Assembly: GCF_024505045.1 (NCBI RefSeq)
Contig: NZ_JANIBM010000004.1
Coordinates: 1-64,000, forward strand
Length of the DNA: 64,000 bases
Reading direction: 5' to 3'
Source of the DNA: Methylomonas aurea
GTDB lineage: Bacteria > Pseudomonadota > Gammaproteobacteria > Methylococcales > Methylomonadaceae
In this document: piece after piece, positions 1 through 7,578 of the stretch
How positions within the stretch are numbered: position 1 is the stretch's first letter
Layout of the letters: each line of letters begins with the position of its first letter
Program-made: the position numbers and the translations under genes
The notes under the pieces: model-generated
What the model saw: the letters and a program-made list of their open reading frames with translations, nothing else
Database searches by the model: none
Told to the model about the DNA's origin: nothing

Positions 1-960
1 CGCTGCCGGCCGTGGTTTTGTCGGCACCGTTGCTGCCGGCCAAAACGGCGCTGACGTTGCCGGATTGCAGTATGAATTTGCTATCCGAAGTCAGCGTCCC
101 GGTGCCACTGATCGTGCCGGATTGCAGTGTGACGCCGGCGACGCTGTCGCTGAACGCGCCCATTGCAAGCGTGCCGCCATCGACGACGATACTGGAGCCG
201 TCGGCGAATACATTGCTGGCGCCCAAGGCCAGGCTGCCGGCGCTGATCGTGGTCGTGCCGGTGTAGCTATTGGCGCCGCTCAAGGTAACGCTGCCGACCG
301 TGGTTTTATCGGCGCCCTGGGTTCCGGCCAGAATGGCGCTGACGGTGCCGGATTGCAGTATGAATTTGCTATCCGAGGTCAGAACCCCGCCGCTGCCGCT
401 GATGGTGCCGGATTGCAGCGTGACGCCGGCGACGCTGTCGCTGAACGCGCCCATTGCAAGCGTGCCGCCATCGACGACAATACTGGAGCCGTCGGCGAAG
501 ACGTTGCTGGTGCCCAACGCCAGGCTGCCGGCGCTGATCGTGGTCGTGCCGGTGTAGGTATTGGCGCCGCTCAAGGTAACGCTGCCGGCCGTGGTTTTGT
601 CGGCACCGTTGCTGCCGGCCAAAACGGCGCTGACGTTACCGGATTGCAGTATGAATTTGCTATCCGAAGTCAGAACCCCACCGCTGCCGCTGATCGTACC
701 GGATTGCAACACGACACCGGCGACGCTGTCGTTGAACGCGCCCATTGCAAGCGTGCCGCCATCGACGACGATACTGGAGCCGTCGGCGAAGACGTTGCTG
801 GCGCCCAAGGCCAGGGTACCGGCGCTGATCGTGGTCGTGCCGGTGTAGGTATTGGCGCCGCTCAAGGTAACGCTGCCGGCCGTGGTTTTGTCGGCGCCCT
901 GGGTTCCGGCCAGAATGGCGCTGACGGTGCCGGATTGTAAGTCGAATGCGCTGTTCGAGG
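1..960 (-). repeat. Tandem 291-bp coding repeat (three and a half copies visible)
   Basis: Copies begin at plus-strand 1, 289, 580 and 871, giving periods of 288, 291 and 291 bp. The 288-bp copy lacks one codon. Each copy encodes 97 residues of the beta-strand repeat. Two versions alternate: copies at 289 and 871 encode SAILAGTQGADKTT, while copies at 1 and 580 encode SAVLAGSNGADKTT, so the true period is about 582 bp. Confidence 0.9.
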
Positions 961-1249
961 TCAGCGGCCCGCTGCCTTGCAGCACGGCGTTGGCGGAAGC
1001 CAGGGTGAATTTTTGCACGGTTGCGGCAACATCCAGATCCAGGTTGTCGTCGGTATTCAGCACCGCGTCGTCGGCATTGCCCGGCACGGCGGCGCAGCTC
1101 CAGTTGCCGTCGCTGGACCAGACCGAGTCGCCGCCCTCCCAGGTACAGACAGCGGCCGCGGCGGGATCAGGCAAGGACAGAAACGCTACGCCCAACCGGA
1201 ACGAAAATCCTAAAACGCCCATCGCGGCGGGAGAACGAAACCTGTTCAT
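1..1249 (-). CDS. Autotransporter-type repeat protein, N-terminal part (cut by window edge)
   Basis: The minus strand is open from an ATG at 1249 to the left edge, so about 416 residues are visible and the C-terminus is missing. The start MNRFRSPAAMGVLGFSF is followed by a hydrophobic stretch and an Ala-rich region near residues 25-35, as in a Sec signal peptide. A short unique region (CTWEGGDSVWSSDGNW) comes next, then tandem 97-residue repeats containing VTLSGANTYTGTTTISAG and ADGSSIVVDGGTLAMGAF. These match the autotransporter-associated beta-strand repeat (PATR) found in passenger domains of type V secreted proteins. The expected product is a long beta-helix exposed at or released from the cell surface. 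Whether a C-terminal beta-barrel follows cannot be seen. All plus-strand frames here are shadows of the repeats. Confidence 0.85.
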   Translation of the reverse strand, partial: MNRFRSPAAMGVLGFSFRLGVAFLSLPDPAAAAVCTWEGGDSVWSSDGNWSCAAVPGNADDAVLNTDDNLDLDVAATVQKFTLASANAVLQGSGPLTSNSAFDLQSGTVSAILAGTQGADKTTAGSVTLSGANTYTGTTTISAGTLALGASNVFADGSSIVVDGGTLAMGAFNDSVAGVVLQSGTISGSGGVLTSDSKFILQSGNVSAVLAGSNGADKTTAGSVTLSGANTYTGTTTISAGSLALGTSNVFADGSSIVVDGGTLAMGAFSDSVAGVTLQSGTISGSGGVLTSDSKFILQSGTVSAILAGTQGADKTTVGSVTLSGANSYTGTTTISAGSLALGASNVFADGSSIVVDGGTLAMGAFSDSVAGVTLQSGTISGTGTLTSDSKFILQSGNVSAVLAGSNGADKTTAGS

Positions 1250-1347
1250 AAGCGTTGGCCCTGCTCCATATTAAGGTCGTAGACGCGTTATCCGTTGGGT
1301 TGGGCGGCAGCGCAGCCCTATTCGCCAGGGAGGCGAATGTTGATTTA

Positions 1348-1363
1348 TGTGAAGTCTATCACG
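1348..1363. promoter_or_regulatory. CRP-like palindrome upstream of the autotransporter gene
   Basis: TGTGA-N6-TCACG lies about 100 bp upstream of the autotransporter start in the divergent region shared with nifB. The layout matches the CRP/Vfr consensus TGTGA-N6-TCACA with one changed base. Function is inferred from sequence alone. Confidence 0.35.
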
Positions 1364-1486
1364 CGGATTGCGGCATCACACTCGAAATAGTAGGGTTTTC
1401 ACCGTGAAGTTGCCGCGCCGGGCTCGGTTATATCCGACCGCAAAACCCAATTTTTTCCGAAATTTCCACAATTCCGCGCCGCGGTT

Positions 1487-1502
1487 TGTGCTCTTGCAAA
1501 CA
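1487..1502 (+). promoter_or_regulatory. NifA upstream activator sequence 1
   Basis: TGT-N10-ACA (TGTGCTCTTGCAAACA) is an exact match to the NifA enhancer consensus. It lies about 84 bp upstream of the -24 element of the nifB promoter, a normal distance for NifA action on sigma-54 RNA polymerase. Confidence 0.8.
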
Positions 1503-1508
1503 TCGGCC

Positions 1509-1524
1509 TGTGATATTTGCGACA
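1509..1524 (+). promoter_or_regulatory. NifA upstream activator sequence 2
   Basis: This is a second exact TGT-N10-ACA match (TGTGATATTTGCGACA), starting 22 bp after the first, roughly two helical turns. It therefore lies on the same face of the DNA as the first site, as expected for cooperative NifA binding. Confidence 0.78.
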
Positions 1525-1585
1525 AGCTAAACGGTGTTGGATTGTAAAACATATGTAAATCAGTATGTTATGGATAAATAAGAAC

Positions 1586-1601
1586 TGGCATGCCCTGTGC
1601 T
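1586..1601 (+). promoter_or_regulatory. Sigma-54 (-24/-12) promoter of the nifB operon
   Basis: TGGCATGCCCTGTGCT fits TGGCAC-N5-TTGCW, with the invariant GG and GC at the right spacing. It lies 37 bp upstream of the nifB start, leaving room for a short leader. No other -24/-12 pair was found in the cluster, so nifB to nifQ may be read from here. Confidence 0.85.
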
Positions 1602-1637
1602 ACCTCTCTTGCAACCCATTTAAGCGAGGTGAAGATC

Positions 1638-3131
1638 ATGGAATTGCCAGTTTTGAACGAAACTCCCGCGGCCAGCGCAGGCGGCTGCTCCTCCCACTCC
1701 TGCGGCTCATCCGACGACCAATTAGGCCATTTGTCCGACGAGATCCGGGCCAAAGTGGAAAATCATCCGTGCTATTCGGAAGACGCCCACCATTATTTTG
1801 CCCGCATGCACGTCGCGGTGGCGCCGGCCTGTAACATCCAGTGCCATTACTGCAACCGCAAATACGACTGCTCCAACGAGTCGCGGCCGGGCGTGGTTTC
1901 GGAACTGTTGACGCCGGAACAAGCGGTAAAGAAAACCATGGCGGTGGCGGCCAACATTCCGCAAATGACCGTGCTCGGCATCGCCGGCCCTGGCGACCCG
2001 CTGGCCAATCCGGAACGCACCTTCGAAACCTTCCGCCGCCTGAGCCAGGATGCGCCGGACATCAAACTGTGCGTATCGACGAATGGCCTGGCTTTGCCGG
2101 AATCGGTCGAGGAACTCTCCAAACACAACATCGACCACGTCACGATCACGATCAACTGTGTCGATCCGGAAATCGGTGCCCAAATCTATCCGTGGATTTT
2201 CTGGGAAAACAAACGGATCAAGGGCGTGAAGGGCGCGAAGATTCTGATCGAACAGCAGCAAAAAGGTCTGGAAATGCTGACCGCCAGAGGCATTCTGGTC
2301 AAAGTCAACTCTGTAATGATTCCCGGCGTCAACGACAAACACTTGGCCGAAGTCAGCAAAATCGTCAAAGCCAAGGGCGCTTTCCTGCACAACGTCATGC
2401 CGCTGATTGCCGAAGCCGAACACGGCACCTTCTACGGCGTAATGGGCCAACGCGGTCCGACTCAGGATGAGTTGATGGACCTGCAAGACGCCTGCTCCGG
2501 CGACATGAACATGATGCGCCATTGCCGGCAATGCCGGGCCGACGCGGTCGGTCTGCTGGGCGAAGACCGCGGTGACGAGTTCACGATGGACAAGATCGAG
2601 GCGATGGAAATCGATTACCAATCGGCGATGGAAAAACGCAAGGTGATTCACGAAGCGATTGCCGAGGAAATGCACAGCAAGCGCGCCGCGAAAGCCGAAA
2701 AAGCCGCCAGCCACGCCGACGAGCCCAAACTGAACACCCGTCCGGTGTTGATGGCCATCGCCACCAGTGGCCAGGGCGTGATCAACCAGCACTTCGGTCA
2801 TGCCAAAGAGTTCTTGATCTACGAAGCCTCGCCGGACGGCGTGCGCTTCATGAGCCACCGCAAAACCGATCTGTATTGCAGCGGCGACGACACCTGCGGC
2901 GACGGCGAGAGCGTGTTGCAACGCACGATCCGGGCGCTGGAAGGCTGCGAAGTGGTGCTGTGCTCCAAGATCGGCTACGAGCCTTGGGACATGCTGGAGC
3001 AAGCCGGTATCCAACCCAACGGCGAGCACGCGATGGAACCGATCGAGGACGCGGTCATGGCGGTTTATAAGGAAATGGCCGCGGCCGGCAAGCTGGATGA
3101 GAGCAACGCCGAGCAGCGCGCAACCGCTTAA
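1638..3131 (+). CDS. nifB: NifB, radical SAM FeMo-cofactor biosynthesis protein
   Basis: NifB fuses Fe-S clusters around a SAM-derived carbide to form NifB-co, the 8Fe-9S-C precursor of the nitrogenase cofactor. The 497-residue protein has the radical SAM motif C65-x3-C69-x2-C72 (ACNIQCHYC), a SAM-binding region (GIAGPGDPLANPE) and a C-terminal NifX-like domain from about residue 370 (GVINQHFGHAKEFLIYEA). This is the long two-domain form common in proteobacteria. The start at 1638 is chosen because GAGGTGA precedes it at good spacing and the frame's earlier ATG at 1590 lies inside the sigma-54 promoter. Control by NifA is indicated by two upstream sites. A perfect palindrome separates it from the next gene. 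Confidence 0.97.
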   Translation: MELPVLNETPAASAGGCSSHSCGSSDDQLGHLSDEIRAKVENHPCYSEDAHHYFARMHVAVAPACNIQCHYCNRKYDCSNESRPGVVSELLTPEQAVKKTMAVAANIPQMTVLGIAGPGDPLANPERTFETFRRLSQDAPDIKLCVSTNGLALPESVEELSKHNIDHVTITINCVDPEIGAQIYPWIFWENKRIKGVKGAKILIEQQQKGLEMLTARGILVKVNSVMIPGVNDKHLAEVSKIVKAKGAFLHNVMPLIAEAEHGTFYGVMGQRGPTQDELMDLQDACSGDMNMMRHCRQCRADAVGLLGEDRGDEFTMDKIEAMEIDYQSAMEKRKVIHEAIAEEMHSKRAAKAEKAASHADEPKLNTRPVLMAIATSGQGVINQHFGHAKEFLIYEASPDGVRFMSHRKTDLYCSGDDTCGDGESVLQRTIRALEGCEVVLCSKIGYEPWDMLEQAGIQPNGEHAMEPIEDAVMAVYKEMAAAGKLDESNAEQRATA

Positions 3132-3178
3132 CAACCCCGGCCGGGTTGCACAACGCAAACTCGGCCATCGAATCCAAT

Positions 3179-3202
3179 GCCGGGTTACGGCCGTAACCCG
3201 GC
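3179..3202. repeat. 24-bp perfect palindrome between nifB and fdxN
   Basis: GCCGGGTTACGG followed by its exact reverse complement forms a strong GC-rich hairpin in the nifB-fdxN spacer. No T-run follows, so it is more likely an mRNA stability or processing element than a Rho-independent terminator. Confidence 0.6.
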
Positions 3203-3220
3203 CTGCATAGGACGAACGTC

Positions 3221-3505
3221 ATGGCTCTACAAATCATTGAATCCTGTGTCAACTGTTACGCCTGCGAGCCTTTGTGCCCGAGCAAGGCGATTTTCATGTC
3301 CAGCAAAGCAGGGCATTTTCGGATCAATCCGAACAAATGCACCGAATGCGAAGGCGATTACCAGGATACCCAATGCGCCAGCATCTGCCCGATCGAAGGC
3401 GCGATCCTGGATGCGAACGGCATTGCCGTCAACCCGCCCGGTTCGTTGACCGGCATCCCACCGGAAAGAATGGCCGAGGTGATGGCGGAACTCCAAGCCC
3501 ACTGA
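3221..3505 (+). CDS. fdxN: 2[4Fe-4S] ferredoxin, nif-associated (FdxN type)
   Basis: This is a 94-residue electron carrier with two 4Fe-4S sites. The first is C9-x2-C12-x2-C15-x3-C19 and the second C40-x2-C43-x8-C52-x3-C56. The eight-residue gap in the second motif and the C-terminal extension are typical of the nif/Alvin class of bacterial ferredoxins. Ferredoxins encoded right after nifB supply electrons to NifB or support FeMo-co synthesis, and that role is inferred here from position and family. A purine-rich AGGA precedes the ATG. The gene is followed after 5 bp by the nifO-like gene, so the two are co-transcribed. Confidence 0.93.
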   Translation: MALQIIESCVNCYACEPLCPSKAIFMSSKAGHFRINPNKCTECEGDYQDTQCASICPIEGAILDANGIAVNPPGSLTGIPPERMAEVMAELQAH

Positions 3506-3510
3506 CGGCT

Positions 3511-3936
3511 ATGGCTACCGTCCACTTTTACGAGAAGCCGGGCTGTTTGAACAACACCCGGCAGAAACAGCTATTGAGCGCAGCCGGCCATTTGCTGGTG
3601 GTCTACGACTTGTTGCAACAGCCCTGGGCCAAGCAGCAGGCCAAGCTGCGTTCGTTTTTCGGCGACAAGCCGGTGGCGGAATGGTTTAACCGCAGCGCGC
3701 CGGCCATCAAGCAGGGTTTGATCGATCCGGCAGCGCTCGACGAACAACAGGCGATTGCGTTGATGGTGGAACAACCCTTGTTGATCCGGCGGCCGCTGAT
3801 GGAAGCGGACGAGCGGCGAGTGTCCGGCTTCGACGAAGCCGAAGTCGATGCCTGGCTGGGATTGAAATCCGCGCCGAGCGGCAAAGATCTGGAAACCTGC
3901 CCGCGCCAAGCCCACGCCGAGGCGTGCAGGCCATGA
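3511..3936 (+). CDS. nifO: NifO-like ArsC/Spx-family nitrogenase-associated protein
   Basis: This 141-residue protein has the thioredoxin fold of the ArsC/Spx family. It has a single early cysteine in YEKPGCLNNTRQK, where ArsC has its catalytic Cys, and the family's C-terminal motif with PLLIRRPLM and its conserved Arg. In Azotobacter the equivalent gene, nifO, sits between fdxN and nifQ and affects molybdenum use or cofactor synthesis; the exact reaction is not established. The ATG at 3511 follows 5 bp after fdxN. The stop overlaps the next start as ATGA at 3933-3936, so translation is probably coupled. A plain arsenate reductase is less likely because of the nif context. Confidence 0.85.
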   Translation: MATVHFYEKPGCLNNTRQKQLLSAAGHLLVVYDLLQQPWAKQQAKLRSFFGDKPVAEWFNRSAPAIKQGLIDPAALDEQQAIALMVEQPLLIRRPLMEADERRVSGFDEAEVDAWLGLKSAPSGKDLETCPRQAHAEACRP

Positions 3937-5213
3937 ACGGCGTCAAGCTGGAAGGCGACGACGGCACGCCGATTGCCGTGCCGCTATCCGAGCGGGTGCA
4001 TTGGGTCGGCGCCTTCGACCCGAATCTGCGCATCTTCGACATCATTTTAAAAACCGCCAACGGCACCAGCTACAACGCCTATGTCATCCGCGGCAGCGAC
4101 GGCGTTGCGGTGATCGACACGGTCAAGGAAGGCTTCGCCGGCGACTTTTTTGCCCGGCTGGAAAGCGTCGCCGCTTACAGCGAAATCAAAGTCATCGTCC
4201 TCAATCATCTGGAACCGGACCACACCGGGGCGTTGCCGGAACTGATGCGACGGGCACCGCAGGCGCAATTGTTCATTTCCCAGAAAGCGCAAACGATGCT
4301 GAAAGGTTTGCTGAAGCAGGATACCTTGAGCTTTACGCCGGTGGTGACCGGCGATTCGGTGTCGCTGGGCGACCGCAGTCTGGAGTTTTTGCACACGCCG
4401 TATCTGCATTGGCCCGATACGCAGTGCACCTACGCCCCGGAAGAAAAGATGCTGTTTTCCGGCGACGTGTTCGGTTGCCATTTCTGCGACAAGCGTCTGT
4501 TCAACGACAGCGTCGGCGATTTCCGCTTCTCGTTCGAATACTACTACGCCCACATCATGCGGCCGTTCAAGGAGTACGTGGTGCGGGCGCTGGAGTTGAT
4601 CGAACCGTTGCCGCTGACGCTGATCGCGCCGACCCACGGCCCGATTCTGCGCGACCGGCCGCAGCACTACATCCAGCGCTACCGGCAACTCTCCAGTCCG
4701 GCCTTGCACAACGAACTCAGCCCCAATCAGAAAACCCTGCTGATTTTTTACATCAGTTCCTACGGCAATACCCGGCGCATGGCCGAGGCGATTTACCAGG
4801 GGGCGATGCAGGTCGAGGACGTGCGGGTGTCGCTGTACGACCTGGAAGGCGGCGAGGTTGGGCCGTTCGTCGATCTGATCGAGGAAGCCGACGGCCTGGT
4901 GCTGGGCACGCCGACCATCAACGGCGACGCGGTCAAGCCGATCTGGGACCTGTTGTCGTCGCTGGCGGTCGTGAATCTGAAGAACAAACTGGGCGGCGTG
5001 TTCGGTTCCTACGGCTGGACCGGCGAGGGCGTGCGTCTGGTCGAGGACCGTTTGCGCGGCCTGAAATTGCGGGTGCCGATTCCGGGCTTGCGGGTGAAAT
5101 TGATCCCGACCGACGACGAAATCCTGGAATGCACGGCCTTTGGCTTGGAACTGGCGCAGGAGTTGACCGGCGCCCGCTTATCGAAAGTGATTAATTTTGC
5201 GGATCTGGCCTGA
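3933..5213 (+). CDS. Flavodiiron protein (FprA-type O2/NO reductase) in the nif operon
   Basis: Flavodiiron proteins reduce O2 to water, or NO to N2O, at a diiron site fed by FMN. The 426-residue chain has an N-terminal metallo-beta-lactamase domain with the candidate iron ligands in place: H92-x-E94-x-D96 (NHLEPDH), H159 (LHWPDT), D178 (SGDVFG) and H235 (PTHGP). A flavodoxin domain follows from about residue 265 (FYISSYGNTRRMAE binds FMN). No rubredoxin domain is attached, so electrons must come from a separate carrier, perhaps the neighbouring ferredoxins. The ATG overlaps the nifO stop; a GTG at 3924 is a less likely start. Its place inside the nif unit suggests oxygen removal for nitrogenase, an inference. 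Confidence 0.93.
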   Translation: MNGVKLEGDDGTPIAVPLSERVHWVGAFDPNLRIFDIILKTANGTSYNAYVIRGSDGVAVIDTVKEGFAGDFFARLESVAAYSEIKVIVLNHLEPDHTGALPELMRRAPQAQLFISQKAQTMLKGLLKQDTLSFTPVVTGDSVSLGDRSLEFLHTPYLHWPDTQCTYAPEEKMLFSGDVFGCHFCDKRLFNDSVGDFRFSFEYYYAHIMRPFKEYVVRALELIEPLPLTLIAPTHGPILRDRPQHYIQRYRQLSSPALHNELSPNQKTLLIFYISSYGNTRRMAEAIYQGAMQVEDVRVSLYDLEGGEVGPFVDLIEEADGLVLGTPTINGDAVKPIWDLLSSLAVVNLKNKLGGVFGSYGWTGEGVRLVEDRLRGLKLRVPIPGLRVKLIPTDDEILECTAFGLELAQELTGARLSKVINFADLA

Positions 5214-5356
5214 GCCGGATGCGTGTTCAACAGTTTTAGACATACGTCACGCGTTGAGCCGGTGCAGTAGGCCGGCTAAGCCGATCCCAGGACGGATAGG
5301 CGAACCCCGCCGGCTTTCGAGCGGGCGGGAATCGGGAATCTTTGCGGATTCCAAAA

Positions 5357-5383
5357 CGGCAGTCCTCAGATTGGAGGTTGCCG
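5357..5383 (+). repeat. Hairpin in the spacer before the 2Fe-2S ferredoxin
   Basis: CGGCA...TGCCG encloses CCTC/GAGG, giving a stem of about nine pairs with a small bulge. It lies 34 bp upstream of the ferredoxin start in a 204-bp gap. There is no T-run. The spacer shows no convincing second sigma-54 site, so this may be an mRNA-stabilising or processing hairpin. Confidence 0.4.
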
Positions 5384-5405
5384 AGATGACACTTAAATAG
5401 CGTAA

Positions 5406-5705
<300 letters not shown>

Positions 5706-5725
5706 GCCGTTCAAGGAGACAACAC

Positions 5726-6076
5726 ATGGCATTAGTCACATTTTCAAGCCCGGAATACCGGGACAAAACCGTTTACGCCGTCGCCGGCAGCCACACCCAA
5801 ACCGTGTTGAAGTTGGCGCTGGAAAACAAAATCCCCATCAACTTCGAATGCGAAGACGGGGAATGCGGTACCTGTCTGGTCAAAGTCACCAGTATCGACA
5901 AGAAAAACCAACGCATGGGCGGTCCGCTGACCGAAAAAGAAAAAGCGGTGCTGAAACAGCTTGGCAAGGTCACCAGCGAAGAGCTGGAGAAAATGATCGT
6001 CGACGACCTGCCCTGCGAATGGCGTCTGGCCTGCCAGATGATCGTCAGGGACGAAGACATCCGCGTTGAGTATTAG
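5726..6076 (+). CDS. feSII: FeSII (Shethna) protein, nitrogenase oxygen-protection ferredoxin
   Basis: The 116-residue protein closely resembles the Azotobacter vinelandii FeSII protein along its length. Shared features include FSSP near the N-terminus, CEDGECGTCLVKV holding C42, C47 and C50, a helical insert LTEKEKAVLKQLGK, and DLPCEWRLACQ with C103. FeSII binds a 2Fe-2S cluster and, when oxidised, locks the MoFe and Fe proteins into an inactive complex shielded from oxygen (conformational protection). The insert between the cysteine motifs separates it from ordinary ferredoxins. AAGGAG precedes the ATG. It sits between a ferredoxin and nifQ in the same transcription direction. Confidence 0.92.
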   Translation: MALVTFSSPEYRDKTVYAVAGSHTQTVLKLALENKIPINFECEDGECGTCLVKVTSIDKKNQRMGGPLTEKEKAVLKQLGKVTSEELEKMIVDDLPCEWRLACQMIVRDEDIRVEY

Positions 6077-6108
6077 TCCGTTCCATCCCTAAACGCCGGA
6101 GGACCGAA

Positions 6109-6720
6109 ATGAATTGCATGCCTGCTGTAGAACCGACCCAAACCATTCCGAGTCTAGCGGTTACGCCAAAGTCACGGCAGCAAATTTATCAGGAACTCGC
6201 GGCGTGCGCCGGCTGGTCGCCCAACAGCGTCTGGCTGGCGCAAATCATCGCCAGTTGGGCGGTGGGAGAGGGCGCGTTGCCGGATCGGCTGGGTTTGGCG
6301 CCTGAGCAATTCGTCGCGTTGCTGGCCAGCCATTTTCCCGGGTACGCGTTGGATGAGGCCGCTGTGTCCGGCGTCACACTGGATTACAGCCGGATGCTGG
6401 AAAAGCAGGATCTGGAAACGCTATTGCGCCAATTCGCCGCGCAACCGGGCGCCGATACCGAATGGCTGATTGCGCTGATCGTCGCCGCCTGCCTGGGCAG
6501 CGACCATTTGTGGCAGGATTTGGGTTTGTGGTCGCGCGCCGATCTGTCGGCGATGCTGGCCTACAACTTCCCCGACTTGGTCGCGCGCAACAGCAAGGAT
6601 ATGAAATGGAAGAAATTTATGTACAAACAGCTCTGCGAAGCCGAGGGTTTGTACGTCTGCCGGGCGCCGTCCTGCGAAGTCTGCAAGGACTACCAGCAGT
6701 GTTTCGGGCCGGAGGATTAA
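6109..6720 (+). CDS. nifQ: NifQ, molybdenum donor for FeMo-cofactor
   Basis: NifQ carries a Mo-Fe-S cluster and delivers molybdenum to the NifEN/NifH stage of FeMo-co assembly. The 203-residue protein ends with the family signature C184-x4-C189-x2-C192-x5-C198 (CRAPSCEVCKDYQQC), preceded by MKWKKFMYKQLCEAEG, a typical NifQ block. A strong GGAGG precedes the ATG. It lies 32 bp after FeSII and is the last recognisable gene of the nif unit; the following region to 6961 is non-coding. Having nifB and nifQ in one unit links the iron-sulfur and molybdenum inputs of the cofactor. Confidence 0.95.
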   Translation: MNCMPAVEPTQTIPSLAVTPKSRQQIYQELAACAGWSPNSVWLAQIIASWAVGEGALPDRLGLAPEQFVALLASHFPGYALDEAAVSGVTLDYSRMLEKQDLETLLRQFAAQPGADTEWLIALIVAACLGSDHLWQDLGLWSRADLSAMLAYNFPDLVARNSKDMKWKKFMYKQLCEAEGLYVCRAPSCEVCKDYQQCFGPED

Positions 6721-6933
6721 TGGGCTGAGGTAAATTCCGGTTAGAGCCCTCAGGCAAATCAAAAGTGCTAATGTAAATAGCAGACTCAGGGGCGTTGAGT
6801 TTAGGAACCGGACCAAGCGCGAATGATGAGGTGTAAGTTGTATACGTATCGGCATCAATTGGCATTAAAAATCAAGCCTTTTGGGGGTGATGCCGCAGAT
6901 CGTTGTTGATACGGGGTATTTCACGACCCCAAA

Positions 6934-6954
6934 CGATATGGATTGTCCATATCG
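6934..6954. terminator. Inverted repeat just beyond brnA
   Basis: CGATATGGA-ttg-TCCATATCG is a perfect 9-bp inverted repeat with a 3-base loop, immediately downstream of the brnA stop on the minus strand. Only a short T-run (TTT) follows in that direction, so it is a weak terminator or a bidirectional hairpin. The rest of 6721-6961 shows nothing else I can support. Confidence 0.45.
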
Positions 6955-6961
6955 GGTACGC

Positions 6962-7231
6962 TCAAGATTGGCCTTGCGCTTTTTCCTGCAGCCAAATCTT
7001 GATTAGGGATTGATAAGGCACATCACGGGCATTGGCCGCCGCTTTAATCGAATCCAACAGATGCTGTGGCAGCCGCAGGGAAATGGTTTTGGTGGTTGGC
7101 TTGAGATTGGTGAACACCACTGGCTGAGCTTGATGCCAATCCAAATATTCAGTGGAATCGTGAGTTTCCCAAAATTGTTGTTCTTCGGTTTCAGTAGAAA
7201 ATTCCGGAATTTTTTTAAGGTGCTTGCTCAT
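6962..7231 (-). CDS. brnA: BrnA-type antitoxin
   Basis: This 89-residue protein has an acidic N-terminal half (STETEEQQFWETHDSTEYLDW) and a C-terminal ribbon-helix-helix domain (KTISLRLPQHLLDSIKAAANARDVPYQSLIKIWLQ is spread over residues 48-82). BrnA binds and blocks BrnT and represses their shared promoter. The start at 7231 is set by the family N-terminus; the frame runs further upstream only because it overlaps brnT. It overlaps the end of brnT by 17 bp, the canonical toxin-first order. Confidence 0.85.
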   Translation of the reverse strand: MSKHLKKIPEFSTETEEQQFWETHDSTEYLDWHQAQPVVFTNLKPTTKTISLRLPQHLLDSIKAAANARDVPYQSLIKIWLQEKAQGQS

Positions 7232-7514
7232 AAATGCTCCGTTCTTTTTTGTGCATGTCTCTCGCCGAGATGACGCGGATATGGCTATTTTGCCGGCGCA
7301 AAGTAAACGTGATGTGTAACAAACGGTTTTGATGCGTTCTGCCGAGCGCGTGAAACCTCGGTTCCTGGTGGCTATGTCTAACGTCTGCCAGCAGAAGCAA
7401 AGGCGCGTTAAAGAACACCTGCTCAGCCTCCGCTGTCGAAACCCCGTGTTTGCTGTTTTTAAGGCTGTTACCGTCGTCCCAGTCGAAGCCAATTATCGCG
7501 GATAAATCAATCAT
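7215..7514 (-). CDS. brnT: BrnT-type ribonuclease toxin (DUF497)
   Basis: BrnT is a RelE-like ribonuclease toxin. The 99-residue protein shows the DUF497 pattern: FDWDDGNSLKNSKHGVS near the N-terminus, then HSHQEPRFHALGRTHQNRLLHITFT and IRVISARDMHKKERSIYE. The catalytic-type Arg, Lys and Glu residues of the C-terminal helix are present, so it looks intact. The ATG at 7514 lies 7 bp from an operator-like inverted repeat. It is the first gene of the brnTA pair, which sits between the nif unit and the TonB receptor. Confidence 0.85.
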   Translation of the reverse strand: MIDLSAIIGFDWDDGNSLKNSKHGVSTAEAEQVFFNAPLLLLADVRHSHQEPRFHALGRTHQNRLLHITFTLRRQNSHIRVISARDMHKKERSIYEQAP

Positions 7515-7520
7515 TTTTTT

Positions 7521-7539
7521 GTATATTATGAAAATATAC
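7521..7539 (-). promoter_or_regulatory. brnTA promoter and operator palindrome
   Basis: GTATATT-atgaa-AATATAC is a perfect 7-bp inverted repeat 7 bp upstream of brnT. On the minus strand it overlaps a -10 (TAATAT) placed 17 bp after a -35 (TTGTAT). A ribbon-helix-helix repressor such as BrnA would be expected to bind here; that is inference. Confidence 0.6.
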
Positions 7540-7578
7540 AGGCTGATACAAGGTCTTTGAGATAAGCTCCATTTTGTG

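Noticed and set aside
1-960. Possible CRISPR array
   Set aside because: The repeats are 291 bp, contiguous and coding, without unique spacers.
12-1274. Several plus-strand frames over the repeat region
   Set aside because: They repeat with the 291-bp period and read as low-complexity Pro/Val/Thr-rich or Arg/Gly/Ala-rich chains. The minus strand gives the recognised beta-strand repeat with a signal peptide.
1590-1637. Upstream start for nifB (16 extra residues)
   Set aside because: The ATG at 1590 lies inside the sigma-54 promoter; the start at 1638 has a ribosome site and matches the family.
1722-3158. 478-codon minus-strand frame opposite nifB
   Set aside because: It is a shadow: His/Val/Phe/Arg-rich with no known motif, opposite a certain gene.
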